15,239 nucleotides of DNA from Blastococcus sp. CT_GayMR20 (GCF_004570345.1 NZ_SPQM01000118.1:1-15239), one strand, 5' to 3'; numbered from the stretch's first letter, positions 1 through 8,465 are shown. Notes: generated by a model not told the origin, from the sequence alone. Translations and numbers: made by a program.

Positions 1-128
1 TCGAGATCGGTGACGCCGGGGTCGTCGGGGTGTCCGACCCGTCGGCGTTGTTCGTCTCCCGGCGGTCGGCCCCGGTGCCGGGCAGCTGCGTCACGGTCAC
101 CCTCGAGGGCAGCCGCCCGCTGCTCGCC
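1..128 (+). pseudogene. radA: Inverted internal fragment of radA
   Basis: Read on the plus strand in the frame starting at position 3, this stretch encodes a RadA segment that normally lies downstream of the SFDGE point where the minus-strand radA stops making sense. It contains [13 protein letters not shown], then [18 protein letters not shown], matching the usual family pattern DPSGLFLSRR...[21 protein letters not shown] (recalled). The two pieces meet at positions 123-129, where CTCGCCG fits both the reverse complement of the SFDGE codons and the usual PLLAE codons. It is a displaced piece, not a gene: it has no start or stop. It could be a real micro-inversion or a chimeric contig end. 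Confidence 0.85.
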
Positions 129-851
129 GTCGAAGGAGATGACCACGTCGACGAGGTGCTCGAGCGTGCGGGGACCGGCGATCGCCCCGTCCTTGGTCAC
201 GTGCCCGACCAGGATCGTCGTCATCCCCCGGCTCTTGGAGACGGCGGTGAGGGCGCTCGCCACTGCCCGGACCTGGGTCGCGCCGCCGTCGGTGCCGTCG
301 CCCGGGGAGCGGACGGTCTGCACGCTGTCGAGGATCAGCAGCGTGGGGTTGACCTGCTCGATGTGGCTCAGGACGGCGGACAGCTCGGTCTCCGCCGCGA
401 GGTACAGCCGCTCGTGCAGGGCGCCGATCCGCTCGGCACGCAGCCGCACCTGGCCCGCCGACTCCTCGCCGGAGACGACGAGGGCCGGGCCGTTGCGCTC
501 GGCGACCCGGTGGGCGACCTCGAGGAGCAGCGTCGACTTGCCCACCCCGGGCTCGCCGGCGACCAGCAGCACCGCCCCGGGGACCAGCCCGCCCCCGAGC
601 ACGCGGTCGAACTCCTCGATCCCGGTGGGGACCGCCCGCGCGCCGGCGAGCTCCACTTCGGCGATGGGCCGGGCGGGGGAGCTGACCGGACCGGCGGACA
701 CCGCGCGCAGCGCCGCCGCGGGAGCCCCGAACTCCTGGATCGTGCCCCACGCCTGGCACTCGGGACAGCGGCCCACCCACTTGGCCGAGGCATAACCGCA
801 CTCGGTGCAGCGGTGGGCGGGTCGTGCGGTCTTCACACCGGGGGCAGCCAC
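3..851 (-). CDS. radA: DNA repair protein RadA (Sms), 3' part lost at an inversion junction
   Basis: RadA is a RecA-like ATPase that promotes branch migration and processing of recombination intermediates. Read from GTG at 851, the protein has a four-cysteine zinc finger (CTEC and CPEC, residues about 15-33), a Walker A box GEPGVGKST near residue 100, the [14 protein letters not shown] segment, a Walker B-like LLILDSVQT, and a GHVTKDG motif followed by [12 protein letters not shown]. This is canonical RadA for about 243 residues, down to position 123. The frame stays open to the window start, but the residues from 122 leftward (QRAAALEGD and on) no longer resemble RadA, because the DNA there is inverted radA sequence. 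The KNRFG motif and Lon-like C-terminal domain are absent. GTG 836 is an alternative start; 851 is preferred because a promoter-like -10 box ends 7 bases before it, implying a leaderless mRNA. There is no Shine-Dalgarno sequence. Identity is certain; only the 3' end is in doubt. Confidence 0.93.
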   Translation of the reverse strand, partial: MAAPGVKTARPAHRCTECGYASAKWVGRCPECQAWGTIQEFGAPAAALRAVSAGPVSSPARPIAEVELAGARAVPTGIEEFDRVLGGGLVPGAVLLVAGEPGVGKSTLLLEVAHRVAERNGPALVVSGEESAGQVRLRAERIGALHERLYLAAETELSAVLSHIEQVNPTLLILDSVQTVRSPGDGTDGGATQVRAVASALTAVSKSRGMTTILVGHVTKDGAIAGPRTLEHLVDVVISFDGEQRAAALEGDRDAAARHRGRPPGDEQRRRVGHPDDPGVTDL

Positions 852-858
852 ACGGTCG

Positions 859-881
859 ACGCTAACTGCCGGTACCGACAG
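859..881 (-). promoter_or_regulatory. Candidate DNA-damage (RecA-independent, PafBC-type) promoter of radA
   Basis: On the minus strand the sequence is CTGTCGGTA, eight bases, then TAGCGT. The mycobacterial RecA-independent damage promoter is TTGTCRGTG, eight bases, TANNNT (recalled consensus). The match misses only the first and last bases of the upstream block, and the spacing is exact. The TAGCGT -10 box ends 7 bases before GTG 851, so transcription would begin at or beside the start codon. A DNA-repair gene is the expected kind of target. Confidence 0.6.
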
Positions 882-883
882 TT
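864..883. repeat. 20-bp imperfect palindrome overlapping the radA promoter
   Basis: AACTG, one base, CGGTACCG, one base, CAGTT: 18 of 20 positions are self-complementary about the central GGTACC. It covers most of the spacer and upstream element of the candidate radA promoter, so it could be an operator for a dimeric regulator, or could arise by chance from the promoter sequence. Confidence 0.4.
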
Positions 884-896
884 CCGGTGAACCGCC

Positions 897-914
897 GCGG
901 AACGGCCGTTCCGC
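897..914. terminator. 18-bp perfect palindrome at the end of lpqE
   Basis: GCGGAACGG followed directly by its complement CCGTTCCGC. It touches the last base of the lpqE stop codon (TAG, 916-914 on the minus strand). The position suits a weak terminator, or an mRNA-end hairpin separating lpqE from radA. No U-tract follows, as is common in actinobacteria. A protein-binding operator is the alternative. Confidence 0.45.
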
Positions 915-1525
915 TACTCGCTGTCGGCGGACTCGTTCTCGCGCGCCGTCTCGCCGCTCGTCTCGCCCTCTTCCTCGTGGTGGAAGTCGAAGGCCTCGCC
1001 GCGCTCCTCGGCCTCCTCGGGGTTCGCGACGGTGACCTGGACGTCGATCTCGCCGGCGTTCTCGAAGGTGAGGGTGAGGTCGAGGTACTGGCCGGTGGTC
1101 AGCGACTCCTCGAGATCGGTGAGGGTGATGGTGGCGTCGTCCTCGCCGACGAACACGGTGGTGTCGGCCGGGATCTCGATCTCGTCGCCCGAACCGCGGC
1201 CGGTCGACGCGCCGGACGCCCCGCTGGTGCGGATCTCGGCATCGCCGAAGCCCTCGCCCTCGATCCCGACGAGGGTGTCGTCCTCCTGGCTGCTGTTCAC
1301 GATCGCCATCCGCAGCTCGGCGTCGTCGCCGTCCTCGTAGATGCCCGACCGAGGGTTCTCGAGCACGACCTGGCGCAGGGTGAGGTCGCCGACCTGGGCC
1401 ATGCCGCCGGTCTTGTCGCGCTCCTGGGTGGCGGTCTGTGTCACCTGCCCCGCACTGCACGCGGTCAGCGCGACGGGAGAGAGAAGCAGCACGCCCATCG
1501 TGGCGGCGCGCAGCGCGCGGTTCAC
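914..1525 (-). CDS. lpqE: LpqE-type lipoprotein
   Basis: Predicted 203-residue secreted lipoprotein anchored on the outer face of the membrane. A short signal peptide with basic N-terminus (NRALR) ends in lipobox LTAC, lipidated Cys23. Directly after it comes the segment [11 protein letters not shown], very like M. tuberculosis LpqE (GAGQISQTANQ, recalled). Further LpqE-like blocks are DDTLVGI, TTVFVG and TFENAGEID. The fold family is PCu(A)C/DUF461-like, but the Met/His copper ligands of PCu(A)C proteins are not evident, so no copper role is claimed. The last 35 or so residues form an acidic Glu-rich tail. GTG 1525 is chosen because GGAGGT lies 8 bases upstream and the later ATG (1498) would remove the basic part of the signal peptide. 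It precedes radA by 62 bases on the same strand, as in M. tuberculosis. Confidence 0.85.
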   Translation of the reverse strand: MNRALRAATMGVLLLSPVALTACSAGQVTQTATQERDKTGGMAQVGDLTLRQVVLENPRSGIYEDGDDAELRMAIVNSSQEDDTLVGIEGEGFGDAEIRTSGASGASTGRGSGDEIEIPADTTVFVGEDDATITLTDLEESLTTGQYLDLTLTFENAGEIDVQVTVANPEEAEERGEAFDFHHEEEGETSGETARENESADSE

Positions 1526-1533
1526 AGCCGTCG

Positions 1534-1539
1534 ACCTCC
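1534..1539 (-). promoter_or_regulatory. Ribosome binding site of lpqE
   Basis: GGAGGT on the minus strand, 8 bases before GTG 1525. This fixes the start of the lipoprotein. Confidence 0.7.
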
Positions 1540-1586
1540 AGCAGAACGGGCCGGTCACCGCGGGATCGGTGACGCGGGTCGAGCGG

Positions 1587-1592
1587 AGCCTA
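1587..1592 (-). promoter_or_regulatory. Possible -10 box of lpqE
   Basis: TAGGCT on the minus strand, about 61 bases before the lpqE start. No convincing -35 hexamer lies 16-18 bases upstream. The same hexamer occurs just before the DUF445 gene. Confidence 0.25.
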
Positions 1593-1620
1593 ACGGGCCG
1601 CCCCGGGACTCCGCCCGGAG

Positions 1621-1644
1621 GGAACGCCCGCACACCGGCAAGTC
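1621..1644 (+). promoter_or_regulatory. Possible ECF-type promoter of the sigma-factor gene
   Basis: GGAAC (1621-1625), 16 bases, then GTC (1642-1644). This is the general GGAAC-N15/17-GTC/GTT layout used by many ECF sigma factors, and would suggest autoregulation. It lies about 85 bases before ATG 1730. The motif is short, so chance occurrence in GC-rich DNA is a real possibility. Confidence 0.25.
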
Positions 1645-1714
1645 CCTCCCCGGGGTGTCCGTCGTCGTGTTGCCGGCCGGAGCTGCCGATGAGGAAGGGA
1701 GACACCGGGGCGAC

Positions 1715-1725
1715 GGGAGGAGGAG
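1715..1725 (+). promoter_or_regulatory. Strong ribosome binding site of the sigma-factor gene
   Basis: GGGAGGAGGAG, purine-rich and matching the 16S tail, 4-9 bases before ATG 1730. It decides this start against upstream alternatives in the long open frame. Confidence 0.7.
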
Positions 1726-1729
1726 TGCG

Positions 1730-2331
1730 ATGCGGACGGGGCTGCCGTTCGACGACGTCCTCTCCGCGGCCCAGGCGGGCGCCGCCTGGGCGTTCGAGGT
1801 CCTCTACCGCGACCTCTCGCCGTCCGTGACCGGCTACCTCCGGCTGCACGGGGCCGCCGAGCCCGACGACCTGGCCAGCGAGACGTTCATCGGCGTCCTC
1901 ACCGGCCTCGCCGGGTTCCGGGGCGACGAGGACGCGCTGCGCGCATGGGTGTTCACGATCGCCCACCGCCGGCTGGTCGACGACTGGCGCCGGCGCAGCC
2001 GCCGTCCCCAGGTCGCCGACGATGCCGGCGACCTCGCCGAGCACGTCGGCGGCGACGTCGAGGACGACGTCCTGCTCCGGTCCGGGGCGCAGGCCGTCCA
2101 CGAGCTCTGCGGAACGCTGCCCACGGACCAGTGCTCCGTGCTGCTGCTGCGGATCCTGGCCGACCTCACCGTGGAACAGGTCGCGCAGGTGCTCGGCCGG
2201 TCGGTCGCCTCGGTGAAGGCCCTGCAGCGCCGAGGGCTGCGCACGCTGCGGGACCGGATCGAACAGCCCGCGGGAAAAACTTCGCGCCGGAGCGCACCCC
2301 TCCGGGCCCGTCCGGCGATGACGGGGGTGAG

Positions 2332-2335
<4 letters not shown>
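1730..2335 (+). CDS. Sigma-70 family (ECF-like) RNA polymerase sigma factor
   Basis: A 201-residue sigma factor that would direct RNA polymerase to a special promoter set. Region 2 covers residues about 20-92, with the DDLASETFIGV core (counterpart of the usual AEDLVQETFL) and the WVFTIAHRRLVDDWRRR helix that contacts the -10 element. Region 4 covers about 120-175, with the LPTDQCSVLLLRILADLTVEQVA stretch and a helix-turn-helix ending GRSVASVKALQRRGLRTLR. No extra C-terminal sensor domain is present; the last 25 residues are basic and unstructured. ATG 1730 is chosen because GGAGG lies 9 bases upstream at 1716-1720; the frame is open much further upstream without sigma-like sequence. Its TGA overlaps the next gene's ATG, so the two are translationally coupled, the usual layout for a sigma factor and its anti-sigma factor. 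The ECF subgroup is not assigned. Confidence 0.9.
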
Positions 2336-3318
<983 letters not shown>

Positions 3319-3329
3319 GCGGCCCCGGC

Positions 3330-3347
3330 GGCCGGCGGGTGCCGGCC
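3330..3347. terminator. Bidirectional terminator hairpin
   Basis: GGCCGGC, loop GGGT, GCCGGCC: a perfect 7-bp stem in the 38-base gap between the convergent membrane-protein gene (stop 3318) and the prenyltransferase gene (stop 3357). There is no T-tract. Confidence 0.6.
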
Positions 3348-3356
3348 ACCGGATCC

Positions 3357-4214
3357 TCAGGCGAGCGCTGCCCCGCCGGCCACCAGCAGCACCACGTCCA
3401 GGACCGTCAGCAGCAGGATCGCCGGGAAGGCAGCCCGGCGGAACCGCGCCGAGCCGGCTGCCGCGGCCACCAGGACCGCCGGGACGGCGAGGGCCAGCAC
3501 GAGCCATCCCGCGGCCGTCGGCGGCCCCTCGGGGCCGGTGACCAGCAGGACCGACGCGCCACCGAGGAGCAGCGCACCCAGGACCGCGGACACCCGCGCC
3601 CCCAGGCGGTGCGGCAGGCCGCGGACACCGGTCGCCAGGTCGTCCTCGAGATCGGGTGCGACGTTCGCGAAGTGGGCGGCGGCCCCCAGCGCACCGCCGG
3701 CCGCGACCAGCCACCACGGTGCCACCGGTGTCCCGGGTGCGGTGGCGACGACGCCGGCCGGCAGGGCGCCGAATCCGGTCACGTAGGGCAGCACGGACGC
3801 CGCGGTGCGCTTGAGGCCCGCGTTGTAGGCCCAGCCGCTGCCCACCAGGACCAGGAGCAGCAGGCCGGCCACGATCCCGAGCAGGAGCGACAGGACGACG
3901 GCCAGGACGACGGCGACGAGGGCGGCGGAGCGCAGCGTGCCCGGGGCGACGGCACCCTGGACGACGGGCTTGTCCGCCCGGGCGACGGCCCGGTCGCGGT
4001 CGGCGTCGAGCCAGTCGTTGCTCCATCCGATGGACGCCTGACCTGCGAGGACGGCGGCACAGAGGAGGGCCGACCGGCCCGGCGGGACGTCCACGGCCAC
4101 CGCCAGGAGGGTCGCCACGACGGTGACGGCGACCGTCGGCCCGAGGTGGGTCGCCAGTGCCAGCGCGCGGACGGTCGCCAGCCCGCCGGAGGGTCCGCGA
4201 GGCACATCGGTCAC
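3357..4214 (-). CDS. UbiA-family prenyltransferase
   Basis: A 285-residue polytopic membrane enzyme of the UbiA superfamily, which transfers an isoprenyl chain from a diphosphate donor to an aromatic or other acceptor. The first Asp-rich motif is NDWLDADRD (residues 66-74, the NDxxDxxxD pattern). The second is NVAPDLEDD (184-192), the expected counterpart in the other half. About eight hydrophobic helices separate and follow these motifs. The substrate cannot be told from sequence; menaquinone, heme A, carotenoid or cell-wall lipid acceptors are all possible. GTG 4214 is used, with GAGGGGG about 10-16 bases upstream. The gene is divergent from carD, with a shared 121-base control region. The adjacent ispD and ispF make isoprenoid precursors, a suggestive but loose link. 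Confidence 0.85.
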   Translation of the reverse strand: MTDVPRGPSGGLATVRALALATHLGPTVAVTVVATLLAVAVDVPPGRSALLCAAVLAGQASIGWSNDWLDADRDRAVARADKPVVQGAVAPGTLRSAALVAVVLAVVLSLLLGIVAGLLLLVLVGSGWAYNAGLKRTAASVLPYVTGFGALPAGVVATAPGTPVAPWWLVAAGGALGAAAHFANVAPDLEDDLATGVRGLPHRLGARVSAVLGALLLGGASVLLVTGPEGPPTAAGWLVLALAVPAVLVAAAAGSARFRRAAFPAILLLTVLDVVLLVAGGAALA

Positions 4215-4302
4215 GCTCTGTCAACCCCCTCGGCGTGCGTTCCCATGCCTCTGACCTGCAGATTTACGGCTCGGTGCAGATCCGTTCGTCAGTCTGCCGT
4301 GG

Positions 4303-4308
4303 TAACCT
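4303..4308 (+). promoter_or_regulatory. Possible -10 box of carD
   Basis: TAACCT, preceded by TGG and about 27 bases before ATG 4336, would give a leader of roughly 20 bases that includes the ribosome binding site. No clear -35 hexamer is seen, which is common for CarD-dependent actinobacterial promoters. Confidence 0.45.
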
Positions 4309-4318
4309 AGGGACAGCG

Positions 4319-4325
4319 AAAGGGG
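4319..4325 (+). promoter_or_regulatory. Ribosome binding site of carD
   Basis: AAAGGGG ends 10 bases before ATG 4336 and fixes the carD start. Confidence 0.55.
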
Positions 4326-4335
4326 CTACATCCAC

Positions 4336-4818
4336 ATGGGCTTCACTGTCGGCGAGACCGTCGTTTATCCGCACCACGGTGCGGCGCTCATCGAGGCGAT
4401 CGAGCAGCGGACCATCAAGGGCGTCGAGCGCGCGTATCTCGTACTGAAGGTCGCCCAGGGCGACCTCACGGTGCGCGTCCCGGCTGACAACGCAGAGATC
4501 GTCGGCGTGCGCGACGTCGTCGGCCAGGAGGGCCTGGACAAGGTCTTCGAGGTCCTGCGCGCGCCGCACACGGAGGAGCCGACCAACTGGTCGCGTCGCT
4601 ACAAGGCCAACCTCGAGAAGCTGGCCTCCGGCGACGTGAACAAGGTGGCCGAGGTCGTCCGTGACCTCTGGCGCCGGGACAAGGACCGCGGCCTGTCCGC
4701 CGGCGAGAAGCGCATGCTCTCCAAGGCCCGGCAGATCCTGGTCAGCGAGCTCGCGCTCGCCGAGGGCACCAACGAGGACAAGGCCGAGATCCTCCTCGAC
4801 GAGGTCCTCGCCTCCTGA
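4336..4818 (+). CDS. carD: CarD, RNA polymerase-binding transcription regulator
   Basis: CarD binds the RNA polymerase beta subunit and stabilises open complexes at rRNA and other housekeeping promoters; it is essential in mycobacteria. The 160-residue length is normal. The N-terminal Tudor-like RNA polymerase interaction domain begins [18 protein letters not shown] and includes [13 protein letters not shown] and [10 protein letters not shown] (residues about 1-60). The C-terminal helical DNA-binding domain contains the conserved [17 protein letters not shown] (about 88-104), [19 protein letters not shown] and [17 protein letters not shown]. All family hallmarks are present. It heads the plus-strand block and lies 47 bases before ispD, so co-transcription is plausible. 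In M. tuberculosis it likewise precedes ispD. Confidence 0.97.
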   Translation: MGFTVGETVVYPHHGAALIEAIEQRTIKGVERAYLVLKVAQGDLTVRVPADNAEIVGVRDVVGQEGLDKVFEVLRAPHTEEPTNWSRRYKANLEKLASGDVNKVAEVVRDLWRRDKDRGLSAGEKRMLSKARQILVSELALAEGTNEDKAEILLDEVLAS

Positions 4819-4865
4819 GCGCTGCGCGCGCCCAGCTCCACCACAGAGACACCCGGACCACTCCC

Positions 4866-5528
4866 GTGCACGCTGCCGGCATCGTCGCAGCGGCCGGGAG
4901 TGGCCTGCGTCTGGGGGCCGACCAGCCGAAGGCGCTCGTTCCCCTCGCCGGCCGGCCGCTCGTCCGCTGGGCGGTCGACGCCCTGCGGGCCGGGGGTGTC
5001 ACGGACGTCGTCGTCGCCGTTCCGGCCGTCGAGCGGGCGGCCTTCGCCGCGGTGCTCCCGGACGACGTCGTCCTCGTCGACGGGGGTGCCTCCCGCACCG
5101 CCTCCGTGCGCGCCGCGCTCGCGGCCGTGAGCGGGACGGTGGACGCCGTCCTCGTGCACGACGCCGCCCGTCCGCTCACCCCGCCCGACGTCATCGCCCG
5201 GGTGCTGGCGGCGCTCGCCGCAGGTGCACCTGCCGTCGTGCCGGTGCTGCCGGTGGTCGACACCACCGTCGTCGTGGACGACGGCGGGGTGATCACCGGG
5301 GCCCTGCCACGGGAACCCCTGCGTCGCGTGCAGACCCCGCAGGGCTTCGATCGGGCCACGCTCGTCGAGGCCTACCGCCGGCTGCCCGCCGGTGCCGAGC
5401 TGACCGACGACGCCGCGGTCGTGCACACCATCGGGGTCGAGGTCGCCACCGTGCCCGGGGACGACCGGGCCGCGAAGGTCACTGTCGCGCACGACCTCGC
5501 CCTCGCCGAGCTCCAGGTCGGCTCGTGA
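4866..5528 (+). CDS. ispD: 2-C-methyl-D-erythritol 4-phosphate cytidylyltransferase
   Basis: IspD joins CTP to methylerythritol phosphate, the third step of the MEP isoprenoid pathway, in the cytosol. The 220-residue protein starts at GTG with the nucleotide-binding motif [10 protein letters not shown] (residues 8-17) and PKAL with Lys22. Further signatures are [27 protein letters not shown] and the [13 protein letters not shown] segment near the C-terminal third. All are typical of active enzymes. There is no good Shine-Dalgarno before GTG 4866, but no upstream start fits and the first residues align with the family start. The stop overlaps the ispF start by GTGA, so the two consecutive-pathway genes are translationally coupled. 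Confidence 0.95.
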   Translation: MHAAGIVAAAGSGLRLGADQPKALVPLAGRPLVRWAVDALRAGGVTDVVVAVPAVERAAFAAVLPDDVVLVDGGASRTASVRAALAAVSGTVDAVLVHDAARPLTPPDVIARVLAALAAGAPAVVPVLPVVDTTVVVDDGGVITGALPREPLRRVQTPQGFDRATLVEAYRRLPAGAELTDDAAVVHTIGVEVATVPGDDRAAKVTVAHDLALAELQVGS

Positions 5529-6031
5529 ACCTGCCCAGGGTCGGCATCGGCACGGACGTGCACCCGATCCAGCCGGGGCGGGCCTGCCGGCTGGCGGGCC
5601 TGGAGTGGCCGGGGGTCGACGGCTGCGCCGGGCACTCCGACGGCGACATCGTGGCCCACGCCATCACCGACGCCGTCCTCTCCGCGGCCGGTCTCGGCGA
5701 CATCGGCGGTCTGCTCGGCACCGACGATCCCCGCTGGTCGGGGGCGCACGGCACCGCCGTCCTCGAGCACGTCCGCCAGGTCCTGGACGACGCCGGCTGG
5801 CGGGTCGGCAACGTCGCGGTGCAGCTGATCGCCACGACGCCGAAGCTGGGGCCCCGCCGGACCGAGGCCGAGGCGGCGCTGTCCGCGGCACTCGGCGCGC
5901 CGGTCAGCGTCACCGCGACGACGACCGACGGGCTCGGGCTCACCGGCCGCGGCGAGGGCCGGGCGGCGGTGGCCACCGCGCTGGTGGTGCGGAATCCGGG
6001 CGGCGAATCGCCCGTAGACTCCCCGCAGTGA
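5525..6031 (+). CDS. ispF: 2-C-methyl-D-erythritol 2,4-cyclodiphosphate synthase
   Basis: IspF cyclises CDP-methylerythritol phosphate to the 2,4-cyclodiphosphate with release of CMP. The 168-residue protein starts at GTG 5525, inside the ispD stop. Zinc ligands are visible as D11 and H13 in GIGTDVH and H45 in [11 protein letters not shown]. The signature GHSDGD lies at 36-41, LGDIGGLLG at 57-65 and [14 protein letters not shown] near 132-145. The end ([12 protein letters not shown]) is a short, variable tail. The enzyme between IspD and IspF in the pathway, IspE, is not in this window. The stop overlaps the cysS GTG by GTGA. Confidence 0.95.
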   Translation: MNLPRVGIGTDVHPIQPGRACRLAGLEWPGVDGCAGHSDGDIVAHAITDAVLSAAGLGDIGGLLGTDDPRWSGAHGTAVLEHVRQVLDDAGWRVGNVAVQLIATTPKLGPRRTEAEAALSAALGAPVSVTATTTDGLGLTGRGEGRAAVATALVVRNPGGESPVDSPQ

Positions 6032-7428
6032 GCCTCCGCCTCTACGACACGGCCGCCCGCGCCGTCCGCGACTTCACGCCCCTGCGTGCCGGTCGGGCGT
6101 CGGTCTACGTCTGCGGGCTCACCGTCCAGGGCCCCCCGCACGTCGGGCACGTCCGCGCGGCGCTGGCGTTCGACGTGCTGAGGCGGTGGCTCACCGCCGG
6201 CGGCCTCGAGGTCACCTACGTCCGCAACGTCACCGACATCGACGACAAGATCCTGGCCAAGGCCGAGGCGAACGGCGTCCCGTGGTGGGCCTGGGCCTAC
6301 ACCAACGAGCTCGCCTGCACCCGCGCCTACGACGTCCTCGGGGTCCTCGCGCCCACGTACGAGCCGCGGGCCACCGGTCACGTCCCGGACATGGTCGCCC
6401 TGATGGAGCGGCTGATCGGACGCGGGCACGCCTACGCCGTCGACGGCGACGTGTACTTCGACGTCCGCTCCTTCCCGGAGTACGGGGCGCTCACCGGGCA
6501 GCGGCTCGACGACCTGCAGCCGGCCGCCGACACCGAGACCGACGAGCGCAAGCGGGACCCCCGGGACTTCGCCCTGTGGAAGGCGACCAAGGAGGGCGAG
6601 CCGGAGACCGCGTCCTGGGCGACGCCCTGGGGCCGCGGGCGTCCCGGCTGGCACCTGGAGTGCTCGGCCATGGCCGAGCGCTACCTCGGTCCCGAGTTCG
6701 ACATCCACGGCGGCGGCCTCGACCTGCGCTTCCCGCACCACGAGAACGAGCAGGCGCAGTCCCGCGCGGCCGGTGACGGCTTCGCGCAGTACTGGCTGCA
6801 CAACGGCTGGGTCACGCTCGGCGGCGAGAAGATGAGCAAGTCGCTGGGCAACACCGCGCTGGTCGACGAGGTCGTGCGGCGCGTGCGACCCGTCGAGCTG
6901 CGCTACTACCTGATCGCCCCGCACTACCGGTCGACGATCGAGTTCACCGACGCCGCGCTGGCCGAGGCCGGCACGGCGTACCGGCGGATCGAGTCGTTCG
7001 TGCACCGGGCGGCCGAGCGCGTGGGCGCCGACACGAGCGCCGCGGTGCTGTGCGCGGAGTTCACCGCCGCCCTCGACGACGACCTGGGCACCCCCGCCGC
7101 GATCGCCGTGATCCACGAGACCGTGCGCCAGGGCAACACCGCTCTCGCCGAGGGCGACGATGCCGCGACGGCCGGCGCGCTCGGATCGGTGCGGGCGATG
7201 CTCGACGTCCTCGGTCTGGACCCGCTCGACCCGCACTGGGCGGCCGGCGGCGACCAGCGGCTGGGCCAGGTGACCGACGGGCTCGTCGCGCTCGCCCTGG
7301 AACAGCGCCAGGCCGCCCGCGCCCGCAAGGACTTCGCCGCTGCCGACGCGATCCGCGACCAGCTCACCGCCCTCGGCGTCACCGTCGAGGACACCCCGCA
7401 GGGACCCCGATGGGAGCTGAGCCGCTGA
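6028..7428 (+). CDS. cysS: Cysteinyl-tRNA synthetase
   Basis: Class I aminoacyl-tRNA synthetase charging tRNA-Cys with cysteine. The 466-residue length is typical. The zinc-binding Cys29 sits in [15 protein letters not shown], with the HIGH box present as HVGH (38-41). NVTDIDDKI follows at 67-75. The other zinc ligands fall in GWHLECSAM (Cys211) and FPHHENE (234-240). The KMSKS loop is intact at 267-271, and the C-terminal anticodon-binding helices include [15 protein letters not shown]. It is a true CysS and not the mycothiol ligase MshC, a shorter paralogue of similar N-terminal sequence: the long C-terminal domain and the KMSKS-to-tail layout match CysS. GTG 6028 overlaps the ispF stop. 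The TGA overlaps the rlmB ATG by one base. Confidence 0.95.
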   Translation: MSLRLYDTAARAVRDFTPLRAGRASVYVCGLTVQGPPHVGHVRAALAFDVLRRWLTAGGLEVTYVRNVTDIDDKILAKAEANGVPWWAWAYTNELACTRAYDVLGVLAPTYEPRATGHVPDMVALMERLIGRGHAYAVDGDVYFDVRSFPEYGALTGQRLDDLQPAADTETDERKRDPRDFALWKATKEGEPETASWATPWGRGRPGWHLECSAMAERYLGPEFDIHGGGLDLRFPHHENEQAQSRAAGDGFAQYWLHNGWVTLGGEKMSKSLGNTALVDEVVRRVRPVELRYYLIAPHYRSTIEFTDAALAEAGTAYRRIESFVHRAAERVGADTSAAVLCAEFTAALDDDLGTPAAIAVIHETVRQGNTALAEGDDAATAGALGSVRAMLDVLGLDPLDPHWAAGGDQRLGQVTDGLVALALEQRQAARARKDFAAADAIRDQLTALGVTVEDTPQGPRWELSR

Positions 7429-8399
7429 TGGCCGGCAACAGCCAACGACGAGGCCGCACCACCGGTGCCGGCAAGAAGACCGCGACGGCCGGGACCGGCG
7501 GCAAGAACCGGCGGTCCCTCGCCGGCCGGGGTGCCACCCCGCCGGCCGAGGCCCGTCCCGGGCACCCGGCGCAGCGCCGCGCCGCCGCAGAGCAGCGACA
7601 ACGGGCGGACCGCGCCCGGGCCAGGGCGCGCGCCGAGGAGACCCCGGAGCTCCTGCTCGGCCGCAACCCGGTCGTCGAGGCGCTGCGGGCGAAGATCCCC
7701 GCCAACGCCCTGTACGTCGTCACCGGCGACAACCTGCGGACCTCCGACGAGCGCATCGCCGAGGCCATGGCCCTGGCCGCCGACCGCGGGCTGCCGCTGC
7801 TCGAGGTCGGCAAGGCCGAGTTCGACCGCATGTCGCAGGGCGCGCTGCACCAGGGCATCGGGCTGCAGGTCCCGCCGTACGACTACGCGCACCCCGAGGA
7901 CCTGCTGGACCTGGCCCGCAACTCCGGCCGGCCGCCGCTCGTCGTGGCGATGGACGGCGTGACCGATCCGCGCAACCTCGGCGCCGTCGTGCGCTCGGCC
8001 GCCGCCTTCGACGCGCACGGTGTCGTCGTCCCGCAGCGTCGCGCCGTCGGGATGACCGCCTCGGCCTGGCGGACCAGTGCCGGCGCCGCGGCTCGCATCC
8101 CCGTGGCGCGCGCGGTCAACCTCGCCCGTGCGCTGGGCTCCTACCAGGACGCCGGTCTGCAGACCGTGGGCCTGGCCGGCGACGGCGACGTCGACCTGGA
8201 CAGGTACGACGGCTTCGCCGACCCGGTGGCGCTGGTGGTCGGCGCCGAGGGCACGGGGCTGTCCCGGCTGGTGCGCGAGCGGTGCGACGTCGTCGTCCGC
8301 ATCCCCATCGACCGGGACACGGAGTCGCTGAACGTCAGCGTCGCCGCCGGCATCGCCCTCTACCAAGCTGCGCTCCTCCGTCGCGCACCGCGGCCATGA
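7428..8399 (+). CDS. rlmB: 23S rRNA (guanosine-2'-O-)-methyltransferase RlmB, SpoU family
   Basis: A SPOUT-class methyltransferase that uses S-adenosylmethionine to 2'-O-methylate a guanosine of 23S rRNA (position 2251 in E. coli; target inferred). The 323-residue protein has a long basic Ala/Arg/Gly-rich N-terminal extension (1-72), then the substrate-binding domain from [13 protein letters not shown] (about 76-145). The knotted catalytic domain follows, with motif 1 [15 protein letters not shown] (Asn183, Arg189), motif 2 [12 protein letters not shown] (270-281) and motif 3 [14 protein letters not shown] (Asn302). All catalytic elements are in place. ATG 7428 overlaps the cysS stop. The same gene follows cysS in M. 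tuberculosis (Rv3579c). Confidence 0.93.
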   Translation: MAGNSQRRGRTTGAGKKTATAGTGGKNRRSLAGRGATPPAEARPGHPAQRRAAAEQRQRADRARARARAEETPELLLGRNPVVEALRAKIPANALYVVTGDNLRTSDERIAEAMALAADRGLPLLEVGKAEFDRMSQGALHQGIGLQVPPYDYAHPEDLLDLARNSGRPPLVVAMDGVTDPRNLGAVVRSAAAFDAHGVVVPQRRAVGMTASAWRTSAGAAARIPVARAVNLARALGSYQDAGLQTVGLAGDGDVDLDRYDGFADPVALVVGAEGTGLSRLVRERCDVVVRIPIDRDTESLNVSVAAGIALYQAALLRRAPRP

Positions 8400-8417
8400 G
8401 CCGTCCTGGCCTGCGCT

Positions 8418-8434
8418 GAGCCGTTTCGCGGCTC
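8418..8434. terminator. Hairpin after rlmB
   Basis: GAGCCG, loop TTTCG, CGGCTC, 18 bases after the rlmB stop. It is the first of three hairpins in the 122-base convergent gap and may be a terminator or mRNA-end stabiliser. Confidence 0.45.
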
Positions 8435-8465
8435 TCGTCGGGGACCCTCCGGGCCCACTCCTCGA

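Noticed and set aside
887..1729. Upstream extension of the sigma-factor frame
   Set aside because: It would run antisense through lpqE and lacks sigma-like sequence; the strong ribosome binding site at 1715-1725 marks ATG 1730.
4219..4224. TTGACA on the minus strand as a -35 box
   Set aside because: It lies only a few bases before the prenyltransferase GTG start, so the matching -10 would fall inside the coding region.
6028..7428. MshC (mycothiol cysteine ligase) instead of CysS
   Set aside because: The length, C-terminal domain and overall match are those of cysteinyl-tRNA synthetase, and gene order agrees with cysS.
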